DNA of 6,797 nucleotides from Betaproteobacteria bacterium. GTDB taxonomy: Bacteria > Pseudomonadota > Gammaproteobacteria > Burkholderiales > Burkholderiaceae. The stretch's first letter is position 1. Each line of letters starts with the position of its first letter. Of the stretch, positions 1-4,944 are shown piece by piece. The position numbers and the translations under genes are program-made. The stretch covers positions 1 through 6,797 of the forward strand of contig CANIMS010000086.1 of NCBI GenBank assembly GCA_947468785.1, read 5' to 3'. The notes below the pieces were generated by a model, which ran no database searches, was not told the origin of the DNA, and saw nothing but the letters and a program-made list of their open reading frames with translations.

Positions 1-11
1 GGCTTTCTGAT

Positions 12-614
12 TTAATCAAGCAAAAGATGGTCTACGCCATCACATAATCCGTGAAGTAAAACTAAATGCGTTTCTTGAATGCGGGCAGTACGATTTGATG
101 GTGCGCACAGGTGAACATCATTAGCATCTAACAAGCTAGCAATTTTTCCGCCACCGTTACCAGTCAACGCAATAATTTTGATGCCCATTTTTTTTGCCGC
201 CTCAATCGCCTTAACTACGTTCTTTGAATTTCCAGATGTAGAGATTCCGAGAAGGATGTCACCTTTTTTACCAAGCCCTCGCACTTGCTTGCTGAAGACT
301 TCGTCATAGCTGTAGTCATTTCCAACCGCAGTCAAAATGGATGTATCGGTTGTGAGGGCAATTGCCGCTAATTCTTGGCGTTCTCGCTCAAAGCGTCCAA
401 TGAGTTCCGCAGCAAAATGCTGTGCATCTGCAGCTGATCCGCCATTACCACAGGCCATTACTTTGCCGCCGCTTCGTAAGCAATCAACCATAGCGACCAC
501 CCCATGTGCCACCGACTCTGGGAGTACTTTTTCAGCCTCTTGCTTAACCGCAATACTGTCTAAAAAATGTTGGGATGCCCTCTGGCGCAGCCGTTCAATT
601 GTATTTTTATCCAT
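12..614 (-). CDS. gmhA: Phosphoheptose isomerase (GmhA-type SIS-domain protein)
   Basis: Likely sedoheptulose-7-phosphate isomerase, a cytosolic enzyme making D-glycero-D-manno-heptose 7-phosphate, the first step toward the ADP-heptose of the LPS inner core. From the ATG at 614 the protein has 200 residues, the usual family size. It is one SIS domain: an N-terminal helix, the phosphate-binding GNGGSAADAQHF segment near residues 56-67, STSGNS at 125-130, and RTARIQETH at 175-183. By alignment from memory with E. coli GmhA, the metal/catalytic residues H61, E65, Q172 and H180 correspond to H66, E70, Q180 and H188 here, so it looks catalytically competent. The related replication protein DiaA is the main alternative; it shares the fold and a similar LCD-containing C-terminus but, as I recall, lacks the catalytic histidine. 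A TTG at 632 could add six residues; neither start has a Shine-Dalgarno site. It is transcribed divergently from rsmI. Confidence 0.9.
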   Translation of the reverse strand: MDKNTIERLRQRASQHFLDSIAVKQEAEKVLPESVAHGVVAMVDCLRSGGKVMACGNGGSAADAQHFAAELIGRFERERQELAAIALTTDTSILTAVGNDYSYDEVFSKQVRGLGKKGDILLGISTSGNSKNVVKAIEAAKKMGIKIIALTGNGGGKIASLLDANDVHLCAPSNRTARIQETHLVLLHGLCDGVDHLLLD

Positions 615-684
615 AGCAATATTATGCGCCAAAGGCTAAACATGTATAGATGTCGCCAAGATAAACAAAAAGCAACGTATCCTC

Positions 685-714
685 TTGCTTATTGATCATC
701 CTCACATACAAAAT
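685..714 (+). promoter_or_regulatory. Candidate rsmI promoter (possible leaderless transcript)
   Basis: TTGCTT at 685-690 resembles a -35 box. TACAAA at 707-712 (16-bp spacer) or CAAAAT at 709-714 (18-bp spacer) could be the -10. Transcription would then begin at about 719-721, on or next to the ATG at 721. This fits the lack of any Shine-Dalgarno sequence before that ATG and argues against using the in-frame TTG at 685. Inferred from pattern only; both boxes are imperfect. Confidence 0.3.
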
Positions 715-720
715 ACCCCT

Positions 721-1629
721 ATGGAAGCTGGCGCATTTGAATTTCTAAAGCAGCAAGATTTGCCGACTGGGTCACTGTATATGGTTGCCACCCCCATTGG
801 CAATCTTGGAGATATCACTCTGCGTGCACTTCATATTCTGAATTCCGTTGACGGCATTGCTTGCGAAGACACGCGACATAGCGCAGCACTCTTGCAGCAA
901 TTTGGTATTCATAAAAAATGTGTCGCATTACATGAACACAACGAGATCGTCGGTGCGCAAAATATCATTCAACATCTTGCCAACAATGAACGTTGGGCCT
1001 ACATCTCTGATGCAGGCACGCCGGGAGTTTCAGATCCAGGCGCCCGATTGGTCAGCGAAGTTGAGAAGGCGGGTTACCGCATTATTCCGATCCCCGGAGC
1101 AAGTGCCGTAGCAGCTGCCATTTCAGCATCTGGCGCGGTGATGCTGAGTTCGGATGGACAATTTCAGTTTCTAGGGTTTTGGCCCAACAAACTAAAAGAG
1201 CGTGATGCGCTTTTGCGCAACATTAGTGAGAGTAAAAAAACCAGTATTTTTTTTGAATCGCCACATCATATCCATGAAACGCTAGCATTACTTGCAAACT
1301 ATTTAGAGCCTGAGCGCAAGATCTTACTGGGGCGCGAACTCACGAAAAAATTTGAACAAATTGTTTCAATCCAAGCAAATCAAATCATGCAATGGCTTGA
1401 AAATGCAGAAAGCTTAAAGGGCGAATTTGTCATTCTAGTGGCGGGCCGCCAAGCCAGAGCTGATGAGGCTCCAGAGCATGCGGAGCTTCTAAAGTGGGCC
1501 AATGCCTTGAGCCCCTATTTAGGTAGTAAAGAGATTGCAGCGGTTCTTTCACAAACATTGGGCATGTCTAAGAAAGAAGCCTATCAAGCTGCTTTAGATA
1601 TAAAAAATAGCGGTGATACAAATAATTAA
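721..1629 (+). CDS. rsmI: 16S rRNA (cytidine-1402 2'-O)-methyltransferase RsmI
   Basis: SAM-dependent methyltransferase that, in the characterised family, 2'-O-methylates C1402 of 16S rRNA in the ribosomal P site. From the ATG at 721 it has 302 residues, close to the usual ~285-300. It shows the tetrapyrrole-methylase-type fold signatures in order: VATPIGNLGDIT at about 22-33, CEDTRHS near 48-54, SDAGTPGVSDPG at about 96-107, IPGAS near 124-128, FFESPHH near 177-183, GRELTK near 204-209 and GEFVILVAG near 234-242, followed by a helical C-terminal tail. An in-frame TTG at 685 would add 12 residues without family similarity and overlaps a candidate -35 box, so the ATG is preferred. It is divergent from gmhA and converges on the cytochrome gene, with a strong hairpin at its stop codon. 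In many proteobacteria yraN lies beside rsmI; it is absent here. A7 (1234-1240) and T8 (1247-1254) runs lie inside the gene but the frame is intact. Confidence 0.95.
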   Translation: MEAGAFEFLKQQDLPTGSLYMVATPIGNLGDITLRALHILNSVDGIACEDTRHSAALLQQFGIHKKCVALHEHNEIVGAQNIIQHLANNERWAYISDAGTPGVSDPGARLVSEVEKAGYRIIPIPGASAVAAAISASGAVMLSSDGQFQFLGFWPNKLKERDALLRNISESKKTSIFFESPHHIHETLALLANYLEPERKILLGRELTKKFEQIVSIQANQIMQWLENAESLKGEFVILVAGRQARADEAPEHAELLKWANALSPYLGSKEIAAVLSQTLGMSKKEAYQAALDIKNSGDTNN

Positions 1630-1652
1630 GCCGGCATATAGCCAGCTTAATT
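1624..1652. terminator. Bidirectional hairpin terminator between rsmI and the cytochrome gene
   Basis: Two 12-nt arms (1624-1635 and 1641-1652) flank a 5-nt ATATA loop. On the plus-strand RNA 11 of 12 positions pair, with one C/A mismatch at 1632/1644. On the minus-strand RNA that same position becomes a G-U pair, so all 12 pair. The outer arm is AATTAA/TTAATT, so each hairpin ends in a partly U-rich tail. The hairpin overlaps the rsmI stop codon and lies 17 bp beyond the cytochrome stop, as expected for a shared terminator of convergent genes. Confidence 0.72.
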
Positions 1653-1669
1653 AACACGGGTATTAATAA

Positions 1670-2164
1670 TTATTTTGCTGGTGCTGGAGCCTTTGGTTCA
1701 GCCAACTTACCGCCAGCTGAATTCGCTAAGTAGACTACTGCGCGGCCAAGCTCATAATCGCTCACATCTGCAGGACTTGCACCGCCACGTGCAGGCATAG
1801 CGCCTTTGCCCTTTAATACTGAGGTCAATAAACCATCGTAGCCTTTACCTAAGCGCGCCGTCCATGCGCCGGTATCGCCAAATTTAGGTGCACCTGCAGC
1901 GCCTGAAACATGGCATGAAGCGCAAACGGCCTTATAAACCTGCTCACCAGTTTGTGGCTCGCGTGGCGCGCTGGCATCTTTAAAATTTAATTGGCCAACT
2001 GGCTTAATTAATTGCTCGCTTGTCTCTGAGGAATCCCCACGTTTGCCATTATTTACAAACACCATTAACAACAAAATAATGATCAGGGGCACAAAAAAGC
2101 TAGCAAACACCATAATGATGAGTTGCTTTGGGTTCTTAATTAGGTTTCCGTGCTCGTTGCTCAT
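1670..2164 (-). CDS. Membrane-anchored mono-haem c-type cytochrome (cytochrome c5 family)
   Basis: A 164-residue protein with a short charged N-terminus, one hydrophobic segment at about residues 15-37 that can be an uncleaved signal anchor, a polar linker, then a cytochrome c domain at about 70-150. The haem attachment motif CASCH is at 81-85, with H85 as one axial ligand. M123 in GAMPARGG is the likely second ligand. The K-G-x-G-x-MP-A-R-G-G pattern and the size match the cytochrome c5 / CccA-like family. The domain should face the periplasm, tethered to the inner membrane, and shuttle electrons near the respiratory chain; the actual partner cannot be told from the sequence. The C-terminus is a short Ala/Pro/Lys tail. 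No Shine-Dalgarno site precedes the ATG at 2164. It converges on rsmI and is divergent from the tRNA-Arg gene, so it appears to be a single-gene unit. Confidence 0.88.
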   Translation of the reverse strand: MSNEHGNLIKNPKQLIIMVFASFFVPLIIILLLMVFVNNGKRGDSSETSEQLIKPVGQLNFKDASAPREPQTGEQVYKAVCASCHVSGAAGAPKFGDTGAWTARLGKGYDGLLTSVLKGKGAMPARGGASPADVSDYELGRAVVYLANSAGGKLAEPKAPAPAK

Positions 2165-2203
2165 AGGAATTTATCGTTAGGGGGTTTAGGTGGAATTGCC
2201 GAG

Positions 2204-2209
2204 ATTATA
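2204..2209 (-). promoter_or_regulatory. Candidate -10 box for the cytochrome gene
   Basis: Read on the minus strand this is a perfect TATAAT, placed so that transcription would start about 33 nt before the cytochrome ATG. No good -35 hexamer is visible at 16-18 bp upstream, so the call rests on the -10 match and position only. Confidence 0.35.
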
Positions 2210-2265
2210 ACTAGAGAGTAGGGGTATAGACACTTACAATAGCGTTGTATCCGTTTTTCCAGCTG

Positions 2266-2341
2266 GCGCCCGTAGCTCAGTGGATAGAGTATTGGCCTCC
2301 GAAGCCAAGGGTCGCAGGTTCGATTCCTGCCGGGCGCGCCA
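2266..2341 (+). tRNA. tRNA-Arg (anticodon CCG)
   Basis: The sequence folds as a complete cloverleaf. The acceptor stem GCGCCCG (2266-2272) pairs with CGGGCGC (2331-2337). The D stem GCTC/GAGT closes with a G-U pair. The anticodon stem TTGGC/GCCAA (2292-2296, 2304-2308) carries loop CTCCGAA with anticodon CCG at 2299-2301, reading the arginine codon CGG. The T stem GCAGG/CCTGC holds the loop TTCGATT. G2338 is the discriminator base and the 3' CCA (2339-2341) is encoded in the DNA. It stands alone between the cytochrome and desaturase genes. I see no strong promoter or GC-rich terminator next to it, and no duplicated 3' end in the window that would suggest an integration site. Confidence 0.96.
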
Positions 2342-2422
2342 AAACAGTAGGGTTTTTGACCTATGTCATGCGAAAAATCATGAAAACCGCTATCATTTGC
2401 ATCTAAATTATTGATTCTTATC

Positions 2423-3565
2423 GTGTCTACACATCTAAATTCCGCGCTGTCAGAGCCGTCCCTAAATAATCCCTTGCCTCCTGAGGCGCCTTTGCCGCAC
2501 CGCAAAATTATTCGGAGCTGGTTGATTCCAATGGCGCAAGGACAAACTGGACGCGCAATCCTACTTCTGATCTTTGATGCTGCATTATGGCTTGGGTGTA
2601 TTGCTGGAACCATTTTTGTTGAAAGCATTTTGCTGAAGATTTTGTTTGGCCTAGTGGCTGGATTTGTAACGGGCCGGATTTTTATTTTGGGGCATGATGC
2701 TTGTCATCAAAGCTTTACGCCGAATCGTGAACTCAACAAAGTGTTGGGTCGTATTGCGTTCTTACCATCGCTTACCCCTTATAGCTTATGGGATGTAGGG
2801 CACAACGTAGTTCATCACGGGCAGACTAATTTGAAGGGCTTTGACTTTGTTTGGGCCCCATTATCTAAAGCAGAGTTTGACGCCCTACCAGCATGGCGCA
2901 AGGCTCTAGAGCGCCTTTACCGAAGCGGCTGGGGCCCTGTTTTCTACTACTTAATCGAGATCTGGTGGAGACGCGAGTATTTTCCGAACGCCAAGAATAA
3001 GCCTGGCGATCGTCCCATTTTCTTAAAAGACAATCTACTTGTAACTGCTTTTGCGATTGTTTGGATTGCCTGTTTAGTTGCTGGCGCAATTGCCACTGGA
3101 CAATCTATTTGGATTGGCTTGATTACAGGCTTTGTAATTCCATTCCTCTTTTGGAATGGCATGATCGGATTTGTGGTCTATGTTCACCATACCCATCCTT
3201 CAGTTTCTTGGTACGACAAAAAATCAGAATGGTTGAGGGCGCAGCCTTTTGTATCGACCACCGTCCACCTCACTTTTAACTGGATTTGGGGCTCATTAAT
3301 GCACCACATCATGGAGCACACCGCCCATCATGTGGACATGAGCGTACCCCTTTATCGCCTCCAGGAGGCCCAAACAACCCTGGAAACGATCCTTCCTGAG
3401 CGTATTTTTGTGCAAAAGTTCTCATGGGACTGGTATTTCGATACCGCCCGTAAATGCAAGCTTTATGACTTTGAAAACAAGGCCTGGCTTGATTTTGAGG
3501 GCAATAAGACGGCCGAATCGGTCCGAGTCGTGCTCAGCCCAGCCCCAGTGGGACAAAACGGGTAA
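2423..3565 (+). CDS. Membrane fatty acid desaturase (omega-6/delta-12-like, FA_desaturase family)
   Basis: Integral-membrane di-iron desaturase that should introduce a double bond into an acyl chain, adjusting membrane fluidity. It has 380 residues from the GTG at 2423. Three histidine clusters are present: HDACH at 91-95, HNVVHH at 127-132 and HTAHH at 299-303, with an additional YVHHTHP segment near 253-259. Hydrophobic stretches at about 44-68, 70-90, 204-225 and 229-254 fit the usual four-helix arrangement. The text after box 1 (NRxLNxxLGRxxFLPSLTPY) and the box-3 context (HHVDMSVPLYRLQEAQ) resemble bacterial omega-6/delta-12 desaturases. Regiospecificity cannot be read from sequence. Start choice is uncertain: a TTG at 2411 adds four residues, the first in-frame ATG at 2531 would drop 36 (from GTG), and none has a Shine-Dalgarno site. 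TATCAT at 2391-2396 is a possible -10. No electron-donor gene is adjacent. Confidence 0.9.
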   Translation: MSTHLNSALSEPSLNNPLPPEAPLPHRKIIRSWLIPMAQGQTGRAILLLIFDAALWLGCIAGTIFVESILLKILFGLVAGFVTGRIFILGHDACHQSFTPNRELNKVLGRIAFLPSLTPYSLWDVGHNVVHHGQTNLKGFDFVWAPLSKAEFDALPAWRKALERLYRSGWGPVFYYLIEIWWRREYFPNAKNKPGDRPIFLKDNLLVTAFAIVWIACLVAGAIATGQSIWIGLITGFVIPFLFWNGMIGFVVYVHHTHPSVSWYDKKSEWLRAQPFVSTTVHLTFNWIWGSLMHHIMEHTAHHVDMSVPLYRLQEAQTTLETILPERIFVQKFSWDWYFDTARKCKLYDFENKAWLDFEGNKTAESVRVVLSPAPVGQNG

Positions 3566-3568
3566 AAT
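3563..3568 (+). promoter_or_regulatory. Candidate -10 box for the zinc-ribbon gene
   Basis: TAAAAT begins on the desaturase stop codon, about 38 nt before the ATG at 3607. The gap holds no other obvious signal and the -35 region is inside the desaturase coding end without a clear TTGACA match. The zinc-ribbon gene could equally be read through from the desaturase, which ends 41 bp upstream. Confidence 0.3.
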
Positions 3569-3606
3569 AGATCCTCTGTACAAGATTTGCCTTACCCGGA
3601 TTACCC

Positions 3607-3792
3607 ATGACTACTTCTACTCCAGCCCCTACTCAAGAAACCTCCCAGAGCCTCAAGTTTTGCTCTTCTTGCAGTCGTGAAAAACGGCTAGAGGGTGGCA
3701 CATGGATTCCTACAAGCAATCGCAAGCAACGTTGGATTTGTGCAAGCTGTTTATATAACCGCACACACCGCACTGGCTCTGCAAAAACCTAA
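3607..3792 (+). CDS. Small zinc-ribbon protein of unknown function
   Basis: A 61-residue protein I do not recognise as a characterised family. Residues 1-16 are Thr/Ser/Pro/Gln-rich and probably disordered. The rest holds two CxxC knuckles, CSSC at 19-22 and CASC at 45-48, 22 residues apart, which is the spacing of a single four-cysteine zinc ribbon. Between them lie basic and aromatic residues (K26-R27, W33, R39-K40, R42-W43). The tail NRTHRTGSAK is basic. Such a fold could bind RNA, DNA or protein; no function is assigned. The reading frame is supported by the paired cysteines, a clean ATG start and stop, and the fact that no larger gene occupies the strand here. It follows the desaturase by 41 bp in the same direction and converges on gloC with a 38-bp gap. 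No Shine-Dalgarno site is visible. Confidence 0.72.
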   Translation: MTTSTPAPTQETSQSLKFCSSCSREKRLEGGTWIPTSNRKQRWICASCLYNRTHRTGSAKT

Positions 3793-3830
3793 GCTCTAGT
3801 TTTACGGCTTTACATTTTTTGGCGCGTTAT

Positions 3831-4475
3831 TTAAACGCCATCTCCAACATGTGGATTTGTTTTGCGTTCCGCACCGAAGGTGGACATTGGACCATGCCCA
3901 GGAACAAATTGCACATCATCCCCAAGCGGCCATAACTTTGTCTTAATGGCATGAATCAGATCTGCATGATTACCGCGAGGAAAATCTGTTCTGCCAATTG
4001 ACCCAGCAAACAAAACATCGCCAACTATAGCCAAGCGATCGGCTTTATCAAAAAATACAAGGTGGCCTGGAGTGTGGCCAGGACAATGAAAAACCTCAAG
4101 ATCAACCTTGCCTACTTGAACATGATCGCCATCATTTAACCAGCGATTAGGCTCAAATACTTTTGCATTTCCAAACCCAAAGCGCACCGTTTGCTCTGGC
4201 AATTGATCAATCCAAAATTGCTCGTCTATTTGCGGGCCTTCAATTGGCACGCCCAGCTGGTCCGCTAACTCTTTTGCGGCCCCACAATGATCTAAATGAC
4301 CGTGAGTGAGCAAAATCTTTTTCACACTTGCACCCATTTGTTTGGCCCCTGCTAAGATCTTTTCAATATCGCCTCCCGGATCAACCACAGCAGCGTCACC
4401 CGTTTCTTGGCAAAGCAAAATTGAACAATTTTGTTGGAAGGGTGTAACGGGAATAATTCTTAATGTGATTGGCAT
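3831..4475 (-). CDS. gloC: MBL-fold hydrolase, GloC/YcbL-type glyoxalase II
   Basis: Metallo-beta-lactamase-fold hydrolase closely resembling E. coli GloC (YcbL), a cytosolic type of glyoxalase II that hydrolyses S-D-lactoylglutathione in methylglyoxal detoxification. From the ATG at 4475 it has 214 residues, matching that family rather than the longer GloB. Metal ligands visible: H58, H60, D62 and H63 in THGHLDHCG, H134 in CPGHTPGH, the bridging D153 in VGDVLF, and H194 in VPGHGPMSTFGAER. The N-terminal RIIPVTPFQQNCSI and DPGGD segments and the central GRTDFPRGNH are also GloC-like. A TTG at 4493 would add six residues and keep the frame, but ATG fits homologues better; neither has a Shine-Dalgarno site. 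It is transcribed divergently from gcvH and converges on the zinc-ribbon gene. Substrate is inferred from family only; persulfide dioxygenase-like or other thioester hydrolase activity is possible. Confidence 0.9.
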   Translation of the reverse strand: MPITLRIIPVTPFQQNCSILLCQETGDAAVVDPGGDIEKILAGAKQMGASVKKILLTHGHLDHCGAAKELADQLGVPIEGPQIDEQFWIDQLPEQTVRFGFGNAKVFEPNRWLNDGDHVQVGKVDLEVFHCPGHTPGHLVFFDKADRLAIVGDVLFAGSIGRTDFPRGNHADLIHAIKTKLWPLGDDVQFVPGHGPMSTFGAERKTNPHVGDGV

Positions 4476-4489
4476 ATTGGCAACACTGG

Positions 4490-4501
4490 TCAATGCATTG
4501 A
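4490..4501. repeat. 12-bp perfect palindrome in the gloC-gcvH divergent spacer
   Basis: TCAATGCATTGA reads the same on both strands. It sits 15 bp upstream of the gloC ATG and 47 bp upstream of gcvH, a position where an operator could act on both genes. A 12-bp palindrome is expected by chance once or twice in a window this size, so location is the only support. Confidence 0.3.
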
Positions 4502-4524
4502 AAACGAAATGATGTGAGTAAGCA

Positions 4525-4542
4525 TAAAATAATCACAAAGGA
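4525..4542 (+). promoter_or_regulatory. gcvH -10 box candidate and Shine-Dalgarno site
   Basis: TAAAAT at 4525-4530 is a candidate -10 box; a TTGAAA at 4498-4503 is the only -35-like hexamer nearby but the 21-bp spacing is too long. AAAGGA at 4537-4542 is a good ribosome-binding site 6 nt before the ATG at 4549. This is the only clear Shine-Dalgarno in the window and fixes the gcvH start. The -10 and ribosome-binding sites are too close for both to act on the same transcript with a normal leader, so the -10 is less certain than the ribosome-binding site. Confidence 0.5.
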
Positions 4543-4548
4543 TAAACA

Positions 4549-4941
4549 ATGAATACCCAAGACACTTTTAAGTTTGCACAAACCCATGAATGGGCCGATA
4601 TCGAAGATGATGGCTTAGTTTGGGTTGGTATAAGCCATCATGCCCAAGAAGCATTGGGCGATGTGATGTTTTTTAAGGCCCCCACGATTGGACAGCATGT
4701 GAAACAGGGCGAAGCCATTGCAGTCATTGAATCTGTCAAGGCAGCAAGCGATATCCATGCGCCTGTGAGCGGAGAGATTGTTGCCTTAAACGAAGAGCTT
4801 GATGCCACACCTGAATTGGTAAATGAAAAACCTTATGAGATATGGTTGTTCAAAATCAAGCCGAGCTCTGATGACAGCTTTACATCCGAATTGAACCAAC
4901 TCTTAAGCTTAGAAAAATATATTTCGGGTCCTGGGGCGTAA
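4549..4941 (+). CDS. gcvH: Glycine cleavage system H protein (lipoyl carrier)
   Basis: Small cytosolic lipoyl-domain protein that carries the aminomethyl intermediate between the P, T and L proteins of glycine cleavage. It has 130 residues, the usual length. The N-terminal THEW (12-15), the GISHHAQEALGD segment (28-38), the lipoylation motif ESVKAASD with the modified lysine at K64, the APVSGEIVALNEEL turn (71-84) and WLFKIKP (99-105) all match GcvH. Some normally conserved stretches differ: the usual VFVELPEVG-like strand is MFFKAPTIG, and the PYxxGWL segment reads PYEIWL, lacking the glycine. gcvT and gcvP are not adjacent, so the gene is isolated from the typical gcvTHP operon. The start is supported by a good Shine-Dalgarno site. 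It is divergent from gloC and ends only 3 bp from the priA stop codon. A GcvH-like lipoyl carrier for another pathway is a less likely alternative. Confidence 0.9.
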   Translation: MNTQDTFKFAQTHEWADIEDDGLVWVGISHHAQEALGDVMFFKAPTIGQHVKQGEAIAVIESVKAASDIHAPVSGEIVALNEELDATPELVNEKPYEIWLFKIKPSSDDSFTSELNQLLSLEKYISGPGA

Positions 4942-4944
4942 ACA

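Noticed and set aside
12..614. DiaA (replication initiator-associating protein) as the identity of the SIS-domain gene
   Set aside because: The four GmhA metal/catalytic positions appear conserved, favouring the isomerase, though the C-terminal LCD pattern keeps DiaA as a minor alternative.
2340..2358. CAAAAC/GTTTTTG inverted repeat after the tRNA as a terminator
   Set aside because: The stem is short and A/T-only, too weak to call a terminator for the tRNA.
2368..2406. A 12-codon upstream frame (MRKIMKTAIICI) before the desaturase as a possible leader peptide
   Set aside because: It has no ribosome-binding site, shows no regulatory codons or attenuator hairpin, and may not be transcribed if the -10 near 2391 is used.
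2161..2628. A 155-codon minus-strand open frame spanning the tRNA-Arg and the desaturase start
   Set aside because: It contains the stretch GAPGRNRTCDPWLRRP, a well-known artefact from translating the antisense strand of a tRNA gene. It overlaps a confident tRNA and the desaturase and has no domain.
3821..3839. GGCG...CGCC hairpin at the end of gloC as a terminator
   Set aside because: The stem needs a two-base bulge, and on the minus strand it is followed by an A-run rather than a U-run, so it lacks the form of an intrinsic terminator.
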